Below the pieces are notes generated by a model that worked only from the letters and a program-made list of their open reading frames with translations, was not told the origin of the DNA and searched no databases. A DNA stretch of 64,000 bases. Source: DASVCS01 sp036381495 (GTDB lineage: Bacteria > Gemmatimonadota > Gemmatimonadetes > Longimicrobiales > RSA9). The position numbers and the translations under genes were made by a program. The stretch covers positions 124,001 to 188,000 of the forward strand of contig DASVCS010000135.1 in NCBI GenBank assembly GCA_036381495.1, given 5' to 3'. Positions within the stretch are counted from its first letter, which is position 1, and the number at the start of each line of letters is the position of its first letter. Below, one piece after another: positions 50,397 through 59,839 of this stretch.

Positions 50397-50536
50397 TGCG
50401 CGGCGTCGGGTAGGCATCCGCGCGGGGGCGCGGCCCCAGCCTCTTGCCGTGCCCGCGCCGGCGCGTACATTACCCGAGGCCTGCGATCCCCGGCCGACAC
50501 CACGTCGACATCCACTCCGATCCGGACGGGAAGCCC

Positions 50537-51265
50537 ATGGAAGCCACCACGGCCACGGCGGCCACGCCCTCGGCGTCGCTCTGGGAAGACTTCATCGACA
50601 TCTTCTACGCGCCGACCAGCGTCTTCGAACGGCGGAAGGACGGACGGTTCCTGCTGGCGCTCATCGTCTTGACGGTGGTCATCGTTCTTCTGCTGGTGGT
50701 CGACCTGCGCGCGCTGGCGCCGATGTTCGATGCCGAGGCCACCCGGATGATCGAGCGGATGAGGGCGCAGAATCCGCAGATCCCGGCCGAACAGTTGCAG
50801 GCGGTGCGTCAGTGGTCCGGCCGGGGAGCGCTCATCGGGGGCGCCATCTTCTTCCCGATGAGTCTCCTCGTCCTCGGCCTGACCGTCTGGCTCGTCGGCA
50901 AGCTCTTCGGCGCCACGATGTCCGTGAAGACCGCGCTCATGGTGGGCACCTACGCCGAGATGCCACGCATCCTCGAGCAGCTCGCCTGGATCGGCCAGGG
51001 CTATCTGCTGGATCCGGCGCAACTGGACTCCCGCTACAGCGTGGTGCTCGGGCTCGCCCGCTTCCTCGATCCGAATACCGCATCCGGCGCCGTCATGGCA
51101 CTCGCGGCGCGCGTGGACCTGTTCGCGCTCTGGGTGACCGTGCTGATCGGGCTCGGACTCCACGTCACCGGCCGGATCTCGAAGGGCAGCGCCTTCGCGG
51201 CCGCCGGACTCGTCTGGCTGGTCGCGACCGTGCCGCAACTGCTCGGCGGCGTTATGGGCGGGTAG
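50537..51265 (+). CDS. Yip1-like membrane protein
   Basis: 242 residues. N-terminal WEDFIDIFYAPTSVFERR and five hydrophobic helices with the GTYAEMPRILEQLA segment are typical of the Yip1 domain family in bacteria, whose function is poorly known. ATG at 50537 is the only start that gives the compact domain. It is convergent with lon. Confidence 0.72.
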   Translation: MEATTATAATPSASLWEDFIDIFYAPTSVFERRKDGRFLLALIVLTVVIVLLLVVDLRALAPMFDAEATRMIERMRAQNPQIPAEQLQAVRQWSGRGALIGGAIFFPMSLLVLGLTVWLVGKLFGATMSVKTALMVGTYAEMPRILEQLAWIGQGYLLDPAQLDSRYSVVLGLARFLDPNTASGAVMALAARVDLFALWVTVLIGLGLHVTGRISKGSAFAAAGLVWLVATVPQLLGGVMGG

Positions 51266-51307
51266 CAGGACCACGCCGTCGAGCACGGCGCGCCCCGCGG
51301 CGGCGCC

Positions 51308-53731
51308 CTACGCCCGTGCCGCCCGGGGCTCCTCTCCCGTGGGTGCGGGCTCGGGGCGCCGCGCTGCCACATCCGGCCGGACTTCGTCGAGCAGCGCGAG
51401 CTCGATGACCTCCTCCATCCGGCTCACGTAATGGAACTCGATCCGCTCGCGCACGTCTTCGGGCACGTCGCGGAGGTCACGCTCGTTGCCGCGCGGCAGG
51501 ATCACCTCCTGGATCCCCGCACGGTAAGCCGCGAGCACCTTCTCCTTCACGCCTCCGATCTCGAGCACCTTCCCGCGTAGCGTGACCTCGCCGGTCATCG
51601 CGATGTCGTGGCGAACCGGGCGGTTCGACAGCGTGGACGCCACGGCGAGGGTCACGGCGATCCCCGCGGATGGGCCGTCCTTCGGGATCGCGCCCACGGG
51701 AAAGTGCACGTGGACGTCGTACTCCTTGAACGCGGACTCGTCGATGTCCAGCGCATCGCCGCGGCTGCGGACGTACGAGTACGCGGCGTTGACCGACTCC
51801 TTCATGACGTCGCCGAGCAGCCCGGTGATGATCAGCCGGCCGGTACCGGGCATCTTCAGCGCCTCGATGAACATCAGCTCTCCGCCCGCCGCGGTCCAGG
51901 CGAGGCCGGTGACGACGCCGACTTCGGGGGCACTCTCGGCGACGGTCGCCACGTAACGCGGCCGGCCGATGATGTCGTGGATCCGCTCGATCGTGAATTC
52001 CCACGTCCCGGTGTCGCCCTGCGCCTTGGCGCGGGCGCGGGTGCGCAGCAGGGTCGAGAGCGCGCGGCGGAGCAGACCGAGGCCGGAATCCCGGGCGTAG
52101 CCGCGCGCAAGGTAGAAGAGGACGTCGTCGCTGAAGTGGACGTCGTCGGGCTCGAGGCCGTGCTCCTCGACGAGACGCGGCAGCATCCGTTCGCGGGCGA
52201 TGGCCTGCTTCTCTTCGGGCGTGTATCCGGCGATGCGGATCTCGACCATCTGCTCGCGCAGGTCGCGGGGAATGCGATAGAAGTCCTGCGCGGTGGCCAC
52301 GAAGAGCGTGGCGGTGAGGTCGAAGGGGACGTCGAGGTACCGGTCGGTGAATTCGGCGCGGTCCTCCCAGGAGAGGACGGTCTCCATGACTTCGATGGGG
52401 TCGCCCTCGACTTTGCCGAGTCCGATCTGATCCATTTCTTCGAGGAGGAAGACGGGGTCGGCGGCGCCGATGTCGCGGTAAGTGCCGACGATCTTGCCGG
52501 GCTGCGCGCCGGGCCGGGTGCGGCGGACGCCGATGAGCTGGGCCTCGCCGCGGCCGCCGAGTTCGAGGCGGGCGAGGGGGCGGCCGAGGCCGCGGGCGAA
52601 GGCCTCGAAGAGCGTGGTCTTTCCGACGCCGGGCGGGCCGACCAGGCAGGGGATGGGTCCGCGGAGGTCGCCGCGGAGCTTGGCGACGGCGAGGTAGTCG
52701 AGGAGGCGTTCCTTGGGCTCTTCGAGACCGAGGTGTTCGGCATCGAGGGCGTTCTGGACGCGTGTCAGGTCGATGGATGCGGGTGCGCGGGCGGTGCCGG
52801 CGCGCCAGGGCATGTGGAGGAGCCAGTCGAGGTAGCTCCGGACCTCGCCGGCCTCGGTGGAGGCGGGGTCGATCATGCGGAGGCGTTCGACCTCGGCGCG
52901 TGCGCGGGCGGCGACGGGTGCGGGGAGCTCGGCCGCGTCGATACGGCGGAGCAGTTCGACGGCCTCGCGCTCGATGGGGTCGACCTCGCCCAGCTCGGTT
53001 TGCAGCGCCTTGATGCGGCGGCGGAGGTCGGCGGCGCGATCGGCGGGTGCGGCCGCCTCTGCGGCCTCGACGGCGGGGCTCTCGCGTTCGAGGCGGCCGG
53101 CGCGGCGGAGCTGCCCTTCGAGTTCGTCGAGGACGTAGGCCAGGCGCTGGCGCACATCGAGGCGCTGGAGCACCTCGTCCTTGCTCGAGGGACCGAAGTT
53201 GGCGAGCGTCGCGACGAGGTCCGCGAAGCGGCTGGCGTCGGCGACGTTCATCCGCAGGATTTTCGGCACCTCTCCGGAGACGCGTTCCACCTGGCTCGCG
53301 AGCGTCTCGAGCGCGACGAGGATGCGCGCGATCCGGTCCTCGTTCTCTGCCGCGGCGGCGCCTCGCTCCCGGACGGGGCGGACCTGCGCCGTGAAGAAGC
53401 CGTCGCTCTCCTCGACGTCGACGAGCCGGATCCGTTGGAGTCCGTGAACGGTGGCCTGTACCGATCCGCCGGGCAGGTTGAGCCGGTCGGCAATGCGTGC
53501 GAGGACGGCGACCTTGCACAGCGACCGGGGCCGGATCGGCTCGTCGGCATCGCCGGGTACGGCGACGAGCGCGACGAGCAGCGGGTCGGCGGGGTGGGCG
53601 GCGAGCATGGCGAGCGTCTGTGGCATGCCGATCTGGATGGAGATGACGCCGGCCGGGAAGACGATGGTGCTCCGGATCGGCATGACCGGGAGTCGCTCAG
53701 GGAGATCGACTGTGGAGCGGGATCGGGTCAT
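51308..53731 (-). CDS. lon: ATP-dependent protease La
   Basis: 807 residues. LAN substrate domain (about 1-200), AAA+ with Walker A GPPGVGKTTLFEAFARG and a Walker B region VFLLEEMDQIG, and the C-terminal protease domain with Ser in KDGPSAGIAV and Lys in GGVKEKVLAAYRAG. Cytosolic quality-control protease that degrades misfolded and regulatory proteins. Length is full. ATG at 53731 is followed closely by the amidohydrolase stop (3 bp), so they share a transcript. Confidence 0.96.
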   Translation of the reverse strand: MTRSRSTVDLPERLPVMPIRSTIVFPAGVISIQIGMPQTLAMLAAHPADPLLVALVAVPGDADEPIRPRSLCKVAVLARIADRLNLPGGSVQATVHGLQRIRLVDVEESDGFFTAQVRPVRERGAAAAENEDRIARILVALETLASQVERVSGEVPKILRMNVADASRFADLVATLANFGPSSKDEVLQRLDVRQRLAYVLDELEGQLRRAGRLERESPAVEAAEAAAPADRAADLRRRIKALQTELGEVDPIEREAVELLRRIDAAELPAPVAARARAEVERLRMIDPASTEAGEVRSYLDWLLHMPWRAGTARAPASIDLTRVQNALDAEHLGLEEPKERLLDYLAVAKLRGDLRGPIPCLVGPPGVGKTTLFEAFARGLGRPLARLELGGRGEAQLIGVRRTRPGAQPGKIVGTYRDIGAADPVFLLEEMDQIGLGKVEGDPIEVMETVLSWEDRAEFTDRYLDVPFDLTATLFVATAQDFYRIPRDLREQMVEIRIAGYTPEEKQAIARERMLPRLVEEHGLEPDDVHFSDDVLFYLARGYARDSGLGLLRRALSTLLRTRARAKAQGDTGTWEFTIERIHDIIGRPRYVATVAESAPEVGVVTGLAWTAAGGELMFIEALKMPGTGRLIITGLLGDVMKESVNAAYSYVRSRGDALDIDESAFKEYDVHVHFPVGAIPKDGPSAGIAVTLAVASTLSNRPVRHDIAMTGEVTLRGKVLEIGGVKEKVLAAYRAGIQEVILPRGNERDLRDVPEDVRERIEFHYVSRMEEVIELALLDEVRPDVAARRPEPAPTGEEPRAARA

Positions 53732-53734
53732 GGC

Positions 53735-55183
53735 TCACAGGATTCGGTCGTAGAGTTCGGTCGCTGCCCGTCGCAACTCGGTCCAGATGGCGTCGGCATC
53801 GGCGGCGAGGAGGCGGCGTTCCCGGACCGCCCAGCGGCCGCCGATCATGACGTCGGTGACGTCCTGGCCGGTGGCCGCGTAGACGAGGTTCGCGGCGATG
53901 TTCGAGAAGCCGTCGCGGTGGATCAGCGGTTGTAGCCGCGCGGTCGCGCTGTCGACGAGGATCAGGTCGGCGGCCCAGCCCTCGCGGAGCACGCCGAACG
54001 GTGGGGCGTCCGGGTCGGGGCGCGCCGAACCCGGTGCCGCATCGCCACCATCATCGCCGCCGAGTGCGCGGGCGCCGTACCGGGTCGCCATGCGCAGGAT
54101 CTGCTCCGCCGGCATCGCGTCCGCACCGTAGCGCAGCTTTTGCGCCAGGCCGAGCTGTCGCATTTCGAGGAAGAGGTCGTTGCTGTTGTTGCAGACGGCG
54201 CAGTCGGTCCCGAGCGCGACGAGGATGCCGTGGGAGACGTAATCGGTGATGGGCGCGATTCCGTCGGCGAGTTTCATCTCCGCGACGGGCGAGCTGATCA
54301 CGGGTGCGCCGCGCTCGGCGAGGAGCGCGCGTTCCTCTTCATCGACGTAGATCGCGTGGGAGAGGAGCATCCGGGGCGAGAGGAGGCCGTAGCGGTCCAG
54401 GAGTCGGACGGTGCTGGTGCCGAAGCGCTCGCGGACCAGGCGGATGCGGTGCTCCGTCTCGGCGGCGTGCATGACCAGGCGCTCGCCGCGGGCGTGCGCA
54501 CGGGCCGCGGCATCGAGCTCCTCGGGGGTGAGCGCCTCTTCGGCGTGGAGCCGGTAGATGCGCGCGGGGCCGGGGCTCGGCGCGACGGGCGCGAACGTGA
54601 CGTCGCGGACGGCCACCGCCCCTCGCAAGCCGAGCGCGCGCAGTTCCTGGGCGGCGACTTCATCGGCGCCGCCCGTCACGCCGTACGTCGCGATGCAGGT
54701 CGTTCCGGTCAGGAGGCAGTCGGCGAGTGCCGCGCGGATTCCCGCGCGCTGGATCCATGCGCCCTCCGGCGAGGAGAGGAGCACGAGCGCCTGGTCGAAG
54801 TGTTCGGCATCATCCCAGTCGTGGAGGTTCAGCTCCTCGACCGCGCCCTTGAGGACGTGCAGCTCGGGATGGAGGTGGGCGTTGACGAGTCCCGGGAGCA
54901 CGACCCTGCTGTTGCAGTCGATCCGCTCCGCACCGGGGAAACGGCGGCGCAGCGCGCCGGGCTCGTCGATGGCGGCGATGCGCCCGTCCTCGATCGCAAT
55001 GGCCAGCCAGCCGGTGGTGGCCTCGTCATCCAGGGTGACCACGAGGCCGCCCTCGAGGAGGATCGCTCGGCCCCCGTCCTCCGGTTGGGGTGCGGCGCCG
55101 CGATCGATCCCGGGCAGGGCGCTCGCATCGTCACCGGATGGTGCGGCGAGAGGCCGCGGGCGTCCGGCGCGTCCGCCGCTCAC
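53735..55183 (-). CDS. Amidohydrolase (SAH/MTA-deaminase-like)
   Basis: 482 residues. Metal ligands are traceable: NAHLHPELHVLKG (HxH), HAAETEHRI, LSHAIYVDEEE and GTDCAVCNNSNDLFLE, as in cytosine/adenosine deaminase-like proteins of the MtaD/ATZ group. The role is probably deamination or hydrolysis of a purine-like or guanidine substrate. GTG at 55183 is chosen because GAGGCCGACC lies ahead and it overlaps the 52-codon frame by 4 bp; an upstream in-frame ATG would add 27 residues. It is just upstream of lon. Confidence 0.87.
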   Translation of the reverse strand: MSGGRAGRPRPLAAPSGDDASALPGIDRGAAPQPEDGGRAILLEGGLVVTLDDEATTGWLAIAIEDGRIAAIDEPGALRRRFPGAERIDCNSRVVLPGLVNAHLHPELHVLKGAVEELNLHDWDDAEHFDQALVLLSSPEGAWIQRAGIRAALADCLLTGTTCIATYGVTGGADEVAAQELRALGLRGAVAVRDVTFAPVAPSPGPARIYRLHAEEALTPEELDAAARAHARGERLVMHAAETEHRIRLVRERFGTSTVRLLDRYGLLSPRMLLSHAIYVDEEERALLAERGAPVISSPVAEMKLADGIAPITDYVSHGILVALGTDCAVCNNSNDLFLEMRQLGLAQKLRYGADAMPAEQILRMATRYGARALGGDDGGDAAPGSARPDPDAPPFGVLREGWAADLILVDSATARLQPLIHRDGFSNIAANLVYAATGQDVTDVMIGGRWAVRERRLLAADADAIWTELRRAATELYDRIL

Positions 55184-55338
55184 CGGTCGGCCTCGAGACG
55201 CGGCACGCGCATGGGATGGCCGTGCTCGCGCATGGCCGGCGCGGTCCGCTGGATGCGCTGCCATCCGGCCGAAGCCGGGTTCGCCGGGCGGTAGGGGTGG
55301 GTGTGGAAGTCGGTGATTCGCGTTGGGCCGGCCACCAT
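55180..55338 (-). CDS. Possible 52-residue protein with an amidohydrolase-like start
   Basis: A frame of 52 codons starts with ATG at 55338, four bases after the DUF1499 gene stop, and ends in TGA overlapping the GTG of the amidohydrolase (GTGA). Near its start it has ITDFHTHPYRP, which resembles the HxH strand of metal-dependent hydrolases ('DxHxHP'). The rest is basic and unassigned. It may be a coupled small gene, or a remnant of a longer hydrolase. The tight spacing on both sides argues against chance. Confidence 0.45.
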   Translation of the reverse strand: MVAGPTRITDFHTHPYRPANPASAGWQRIQRTAPAMREHGHPMRVPRLEADR

Positions 55339-55342
55339 ACGC

Positions 55343-55762
55343 TCAGCGGCGGCTGGATCGCAGGGCGGTTGTGGCGGGTCGCGCGAGTGCGCGATCCAGC
55401 GCCCGGAAGAAGGCGGCGATGCGACGCGCGCTGGCGCCGAGGTCTCCGCGCGTGGTGCGGGCCGCCGCCTGCGCGTCCACTCGCGTCTGCGCGTCGGCGT
55501 CCAGGCCGATCCGGATCGTGACGTCGTGGATCGTGCGGAAGAGCGCGGCGTGCGCCTCGGCGTGGATCACGCCTTCCTGGTCGTCCGCGTCGAGGACGTG
55601 CCAGCGTCGCAGTCCGCCATCGGCGAGGGCGAGCGCGAGTTCCCAGACGCGGTCGAAGGGAATGGCGTAGGTGCGGCCGCGAAGCCGTGGATCGTCCGCA
55701 TCCGGCGCGGTCGAGGCCTGGTTCCGGGTGAAGGCCGACAACAGACGGCCGACGCCGCTCAT
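55343..55762 (-). CDS. DUF1499-type protein
   Basis: 139 residues. RTYAIPFDRVWELALALA, then VIRIGLDADAQ-type strand and the final RGDLGASARRIAAFFRALD match the DUF1499 family, common in many bacteria, function unknown. Its start overlaps the SIMPL gene stop by 4 bp. No signal peptide. Confidence 0.75.
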   Translation of the reverse strand: MSGVGRLLSAFTRNQASTAPDADDPRLRGRTYAIPFDRVWELALALADGGLRRWHVLDADDQEGVIHAEAHAALFRTIHDVTIRIGLDADAQTRVDAQAAARTTRGDLGASARRIAAFFRALDRALARPATTALRSSRR

Positions 55763-56487
55763 CGCTCCGGACCGCCGAGCCGGTAGACCGCCGTGACGCT
55801 CGCCCGGACCTCGAGCTCGCCCGGCTCGATGGGCGTGGGGGCGGCGACGCTGAAATCGGCACTCGCGCGCATCATCGGGATCGGCGGCGGGGGCACGACG
55901 CCATCGGTCCGGACCGAGATCGCCGGCCCCAACGTCCGGCCCATGGCCTGCGCGACCGCGGCCGCCTCCGTGCGCGCCTTCTCGACGGCGAGTCGAAGCG
56001 CCTCGAGCCGGGCGGCCTCCGGATCGCTGATCTGGAACGACAGCCCGGTCACGCGGTTTGCGCCCGCGCCGACCGCCGCATCGATGACCTGGCCCACACG
56101 CTCGACATCATGGATCGTGACCTGCACCATGTTGGTCGCCCGGAATCCGACGAGTCGATCCTCGCCCCGGTCGCGTGGCCCGGGATCCCGCTGGTAATCG
56201 TACTCCGGTTGCAGCCGATACGACGTCGTCTGCACGTCCTCGTCCGCGATCCGGAGCCGCTCGAGTGCGGCAAGGAGCGTGGCCATGGCTTCGGCGTTCT
56301 GGCGCGTCGCTTCCGCGGCGGTCGCGGCGAAGCTCTCGACGGCCAGCATCAGGGCCGCGCGGTCGGGTGGACGCCGCACGACCCCCGTAGCACTGACCAC
56401 GACCGTCGGCTCCGTGGGCGCGGCCGGCTGTTGCGCCCACGCGGCCGTCGGCGCCAGCAGGAGCAGAACGCACAGGAGCAGGTACAT
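55759..56487 (-). CDS. SIMPL domain (DUF541) periplasmic protein
   Basis: 242 residues with a clean signal peptide ending near AWAQQ. The SIMPL domain starts with VVVSATGVVRRPPDRA, has 'Y-R-L-Q-P-E-Y-D-Y' and NMVQVTIHDVERVGQVIDAAV, and later SFQISDPEAAR. Such proteins form oligomers and act in envelope stress in some bacteria. ATG at 56487 has an AGGAGGG site. Overlaps the DUF1499 gene (ATGA). Confidence 0.86.
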   Translation of the reverse strand: MYLLLCVLLLLAPTAAWAQQPAAPTEPTVVVSATGVVRRPPDRAALMLAVESFAATAAEATRQNAEAMATLLAALERLRIADEDVQTTSYRLQPEYDYQRDPGPRDRGEDRLVGFRATNMVQVTIHDVERVGQVIDAAVGAGANRVTGLSFQISDPEAARLEALRLAVEKARTEAAAVAQAMGRTLGPAISVRTDGVVPPPPIPMMRASADFSVAAPTPIEPGELEVRASVTAVYRLGGPER

Positions 56488-56738
56488 CGTTCACCCTCCT
56501 CGAAAGGTCGTCGCAATCGCGGCGAGGGGTCAACATACGTCATGACGCCGGGGTGCGCGAGGGACCGGACCGCCGCGTTCAGCCACGCGCCAAGTACGGC
56601 CCGGAAGAGGAGATTGTTCCCAATTCCGCGCAACCGCCCTTGGCGGATGCGGTCCGTGCCGCGGCATCGGGGCTCGACGTTCTGGAACATCTCGTGCGCG
56701 TCGATTCGGTCGAGCGCAAGCGGAACGTGCTGATGCGA

Positions 56739-56768
56739 TTGACGCTGGAACCGGTCGCGCCCTATCTT
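56739..56768 (+). promoter_or_regulatory. Promoter of the PPC-nucleotidyltransferase genes
   Basis: TTGACG (56739-56744) and TATCTT (56763-56768) with an 18-bp spacer, 31 bp ahead of the ATG at 56800. It sits in the 312-bp divergent gap (56488-56799), in which I see no other feature. Confidence 0.55.
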
Positions 56769-56799
56769 CGCGCGAGCCGTGCGCTGGAAGGGAGGTGAA

Positions 56800-57231
56800 A
56801 TGCAGCAACGTCAAACGCCGTTCGGGCACGTGTTGGTGCTCGAGCCGGGCGAGGATCTGGTCCGATGCCTGATCGCGTTCGCGCGGCGCGAGGAAGTGGA
56901 AGCCGCGGTGTTGTACGGCATCGGCGCGGTCGGCCGCGTCGAACTGGGGTGGTACGACACGGCGGCGCAGGAGTACGGGCGGCGCGAAATCGAGGAGCCG
57001 CTCGAAGTGTGCGCCATGATGGGCAACCTGGCGTTGCTGGACGGAGAGCCGTTTCCGCATGTCCACGGCGTGTTCGGACGCAAGGACTTCACGACGGTGG
57101 GCGGCCACATCTTCGAGGCCGTCTGTTCCGTGACGCTCGAAGTGGCGGTGCACACGGCGCCGGTGGCGCTGGTCCGTGGACCGGTCGACTTTTGTAACCT
57201 GAACCTGTTGAAGCTGGAGAAGACCTCGTGA
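56800..57231 (+). CDS. PPC (DUF296) domain protein
   Basis: 143 residues. The PPC fold shows as FGHVLVLEPGEDLVRCLIAF, then HVHGVFGRKDFTTVGGHIFE with the GGH signature, then SVTLEVAVH. In plants the domain is attached to AT-hooks; bacterial stand-alone forms have unknown function and probably trimerise. ATG at 56800 has GGAGGTGAA right ahead. It overlaps the next gene by 4 bp (GTGA). Confidence 0.85.
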   Translation: MQQRQTPFGHVLVLEPGEDLVRCLIAFARREEVEAAVLYGIGAVGRVELGWYDTAAQEYGRREIEEPLEVCAMMGNLALLDGEPFPHVHGVFGRKDFTTVGGHIFEAVCSVTLEVAVHTAPVALVRGPVDFCNLNLLKLEKTS

Positions 57232-58220
57232 AGGTGGTCATCCCGCTGGCTGGAAAGGGGACGCGACTGCGCCCGCACACCTACGTGACGCCGAAGCCGC
57301 TGCTGCGCGTCGCGGGGAGGCCGGTCATGAGCTACATCCTCGATGGCCTGAAGGCGTTGGGCGTCGAGGAGATCGTCTTCATCACGGGGTATCTGAAGGA
57401 GAAGATCGAGGCGTACATCCAGGGTGCGTACCCGGAGTTCCGGGCGCATTTCATCGAGCAGGCGGTACAGAACGGGACGGCGGGCGCGGTCGCGCTGGCC
57501 GAGCCGCTCATCGACGAGGACGTCCTGATCGTCTTCGTCGACACGCTGTTCGACGCGGACCTGTCGATCACGCGCGATCTGGCGGCGGGTGAGGCGGGCG
57601 TGATCTGGGTGAAGGAGGTCGAGGACTACCAGCGGTTCGGCGTGGTGGTGACCGATCGCGACGGGTACATGCGGCGGATCGTCGAGAAGCCGAGCGATCC
57701 GATCTCGAAGCTGGCCAACATCGGGCTCTACTACATTCGCGACTGGGAGCAGCTCTTCGAGGGGATCCGGCACGTGATGGAGGGCCCGAAAGGGAAGGGC
57801 GACGAGTTCTACCTGACGGACGCCTTCCAGTACATGATCGACCACGGCGCGAAGATCCGGACCGTGGGGGTCGAGGGTTGGTACGACTGCGGGAAGCCGG
57901 AGACGTTGATCGAGACGAACCGTCACCTGCTCGAGACGGGTCGGGCGCTGCGGCCGGCGGGCGGCGAGAGCGTGCGGATCCACGACCCGGTGCGCGTGCC
58001 GGAGGGCGTCGAGCTCGAGGACGTCGAGCTGGGGCCGAACGTGACCCTCGAATCCGGCTGTCGTCTGCGCGGTGTTCGGCTCCGCGACACGATCGTGGGT
58101 GCGGGGACGGTGATCGAGGATGCCGAGCTGCACGACTCGCTGATCGGCGATCGTGTCGTCGTGCGGCGGACCTCGGGACGGCTGAACATCGCGGATGATT
58201 CCGAGATCGAGGGCGGCTAG
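57228..58220 (+). CDS. Sugar-phosphate nucleotidyltransferase with left-handed beta-helix tail
   Basis: 330 residues. The N-terminal motif PLAGKGTRLRPHTYVTPKPLL (split over the GxGxRLxPxT pattern) and VDTLFDADL with the catalytic acidic residues identify the family that makes NDP-sugars. The C-terminal 90 residues carry hexapeptide-like repeats (IHDPVRVPEGVELEDVELG, NVTLESGCRLRGV), a left-handed beta-helix. Substrate could be glucose-1-phosphate or mannose-1-phosphate. GTG start overlaps the PPC gene. Confidence 0.88.
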   Translation: MKVVIPLAGKGTRLRPHTYVTPKPLLRVAGRPVMSYILDGLKALGVEEIVFITGYLKEKIEAYIQGAYPEFRAHFIEQAVQNGTAGAVALAEPLIDEDVLIVFVDTLFDADLSITRDLAAGEAGVIWVKEVEDYQRFGVVVTDRDGYMRRIVEKPSDPISKLANIGLYYIRDWEQLFEGIRHVMEGPKGKGDEFYLTDAFQYMIDHGAKIRTVGVEGWYDCGKPETLIETNRHLLETGRALRPAGGESVRIHDPVRVPEGVELEDVELGPNVTLESGCRLRGVRLRDTIVGAGTVIEDAELHDSLIGDRVVVRRTSGRLNIADDSEIEGG

Positions 58221-58283
58221 CGGGTCGAAGCGTCCACGGCGCACGTGCCGCGCGGCCGGGGCAGGCGGAAGCGGCCGGACCAC

Positions 58284-59672
58284 ATGAACCGAGCCGAACT
58301 GCTCCGGACGGTGGGACGCGGCCTCGGCCTGGCCGTCCTCGTCGTCTTCCTGGCGGGCGCGCGCTGGTTCCACGCGCGGCTCGGCGGGGGCGTCGCGTGG
58401 TCGGACGAGACGACCATGGCCCTCGGTTTCCTCTTCCTGACCGCGTTCGTCGCCGGCCGGTTGGCGACGAGCCTGCGGCTCCCCATGATCACCGGATACC
58501 TGCTGGCAGGAATTGTGGTCGGACCGGAGGCGCTGGGTCTGATCACCCGTGGGACCATCGAGAACCTCGCGCTCCTCAACCGATTGGCCATCGGGCTCAT
58601 CGCGTTCATCGCGGGTGGCGAGTTGCGCCCCACCATGCTGCGCGAACGCGGTCGTGCGATCGGCGTCATGCTGGTGGTCGAGGTCGCGCTGGTCCTGGTG
58701 CTGGTGGCCGGCGTTCTGCTCGCGTTCCGCCCGTTCGTCCCGTTCCTGGCCGATGTGCCCATGGCGGCGGCCGTCGTGCTGGCACTGGTCTTCGCCTCCG
58801 TCGCCACGGTGCACTCGCCCTCGGTCACGATCGCGCTGCTCGGCGAGTTGAGGCCGCGGGGGCCCGTGACCACGACCACGCTCGGCATCGTAGTCGCGGC
58901 CGATGTCCTGGTCGTGATCATGGTCACGCTGAGTCTTTCGATCGCGAAGGCGCTGGTCGGGGGCGGTGGCCTCGAAGCCGCCTTCTTCCTGAGCATCGCC
59001 CGGGAACTGGTGGGCGCCCTCGTCGCCGGCGCGCTCGCCGGGGCACTGACCGATCTGTACCTGCGCTTCATCGGCGCGCACCTCCCCATCTTCATCATCT
59101 TCCTGGCGCTGCTCGGCTACGAGGTCGCCCAGGCGATCCACGTCGAGTTCATGCTCTTCATGCTCGCGGCCGGCTTCTTCGTCGAGAACGTCAGCCCCGT
59201 GGATGGTGGACCGCTGGTCAGAGCGGTCGAGAACGTCAGCCTCCCGGCGTACGCCCTCTTCTTCGCGCTGGCGGGGGCGTCGATCCACCTGACGGAGTTG
59301 ATGCGGTTGTGGCCGCTCGCGCTCGGCGTGGTGATGGTGCGCGCCTGCGGGATCTGGCTCGGCTGCCGGGCAGGAGCGCGGCTGGTGCGGGCGGAGGATG
59401 CGGTCCGACGCTACACCTGGATGGGGCTCATCTCACAGGCGGGCGTGGCGCTGGGACTCGTGACGGTCGCGGCACGCGTGCTCCCGGAGGCGGGCGGTGC
59501 CATGCGGACGCTGTTCCTGGCGATGATCGCGGTCCACGAGGTGGTGGGGCCGGTGCTCTTCCGCACGGCCCTGGCGCGATCGGGCGAACTGGGCGCGGCG
59601 GAGGCCGAGACGCAGCCCGTGTCGGGGCCGTACATCGCCGGCGGCCCGCGGACCGAGCCGCTGCGTCCGTAG
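58284..59672 (+). CDS. Cation:proton antiporter (Kef/CPA2-type)
   Basis: 462 residues with about twelve hydrophobic helices. LRLPMITGYLLAGIVVGPEALG and 'LIAFIAGGELRP' are CPA2 family elements. No C-terminal TrkA-N domain is present, unlike KefB/KefC. Exchanges K+ or Na+ for H+. ATG at 58284 is preferred over an upstream GTG at 58245. It follows the nucleotidyltransferase gene after 63 bp. Confidence 0.85.
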   Translation: MNRAELLRTVGRGLGLAVLVVFLAGARWFHARLGGGVAWSDETTMALGFLFLTAFVAGRLATSLRLPMITGYLLAGIVVGPEALGLITRGTIENLALLNRLAIGLIAFIAGGELRPTMLRERGRAIGVMLVVEVALVLVLVAGVLLAFRPFVPFLADVPMAAAVVLALVFASVATVHSPSVTIALLGELRPRGPVTTTTLGIVVAADVLVVIMVTLSLSIAKALVGGGGLEAAFFLSIARELVGALVAGALAGALTDLYLRFIGAHLPIFIIFLALLGYEVAQAIHVEFMLFMLAAGFFVENVSPVDGGPLVRAVENVSLPAYALFFALAGASIHLTELMRLWPLALGVVMVRACGIWLGCRAGARLVRAEDAVRRYTWMGLISQAGVALGLVTVAARVLPEAGGAMRTLFLAMIAVHEVVGPVLFRTALARSGELGAAEAETQPVSGPYIAGGPRTEPLRP

Positions 59673-59839
59673 CGACGGCGCGACCGGCGCGACGACCGGA
59701 CGGATACCGGGCAGAGCGTCGCATCGGCCTCGGCGCGGCCGATCGCGCTCCGCTGCGACCCGCGCGGCCGAGTCCCGCAGCGGTTCGAACCGGGGCCGGC
59801 GCTCCGCTGCGCGGATCCGGAGCGGCCCGGGTGCCGGGT

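Noticed and set aside
51608..53935. Very long open frame antisense to lon
   Set aside because: High GC gives long antisense frames; composition mirrors the lon codons and no domain is seen. Same for the frames antisense to the CocE-like gene (41876-44311) and to lysC (93-1475).
56553..56798. 81-codon frame (GTG start) ending just before the PPC gene
   Set aside because: A promoter-like TTGACG-N18-TATCTT lies inside it and the strong ribosome site belongs to the next gene; no family likeness.
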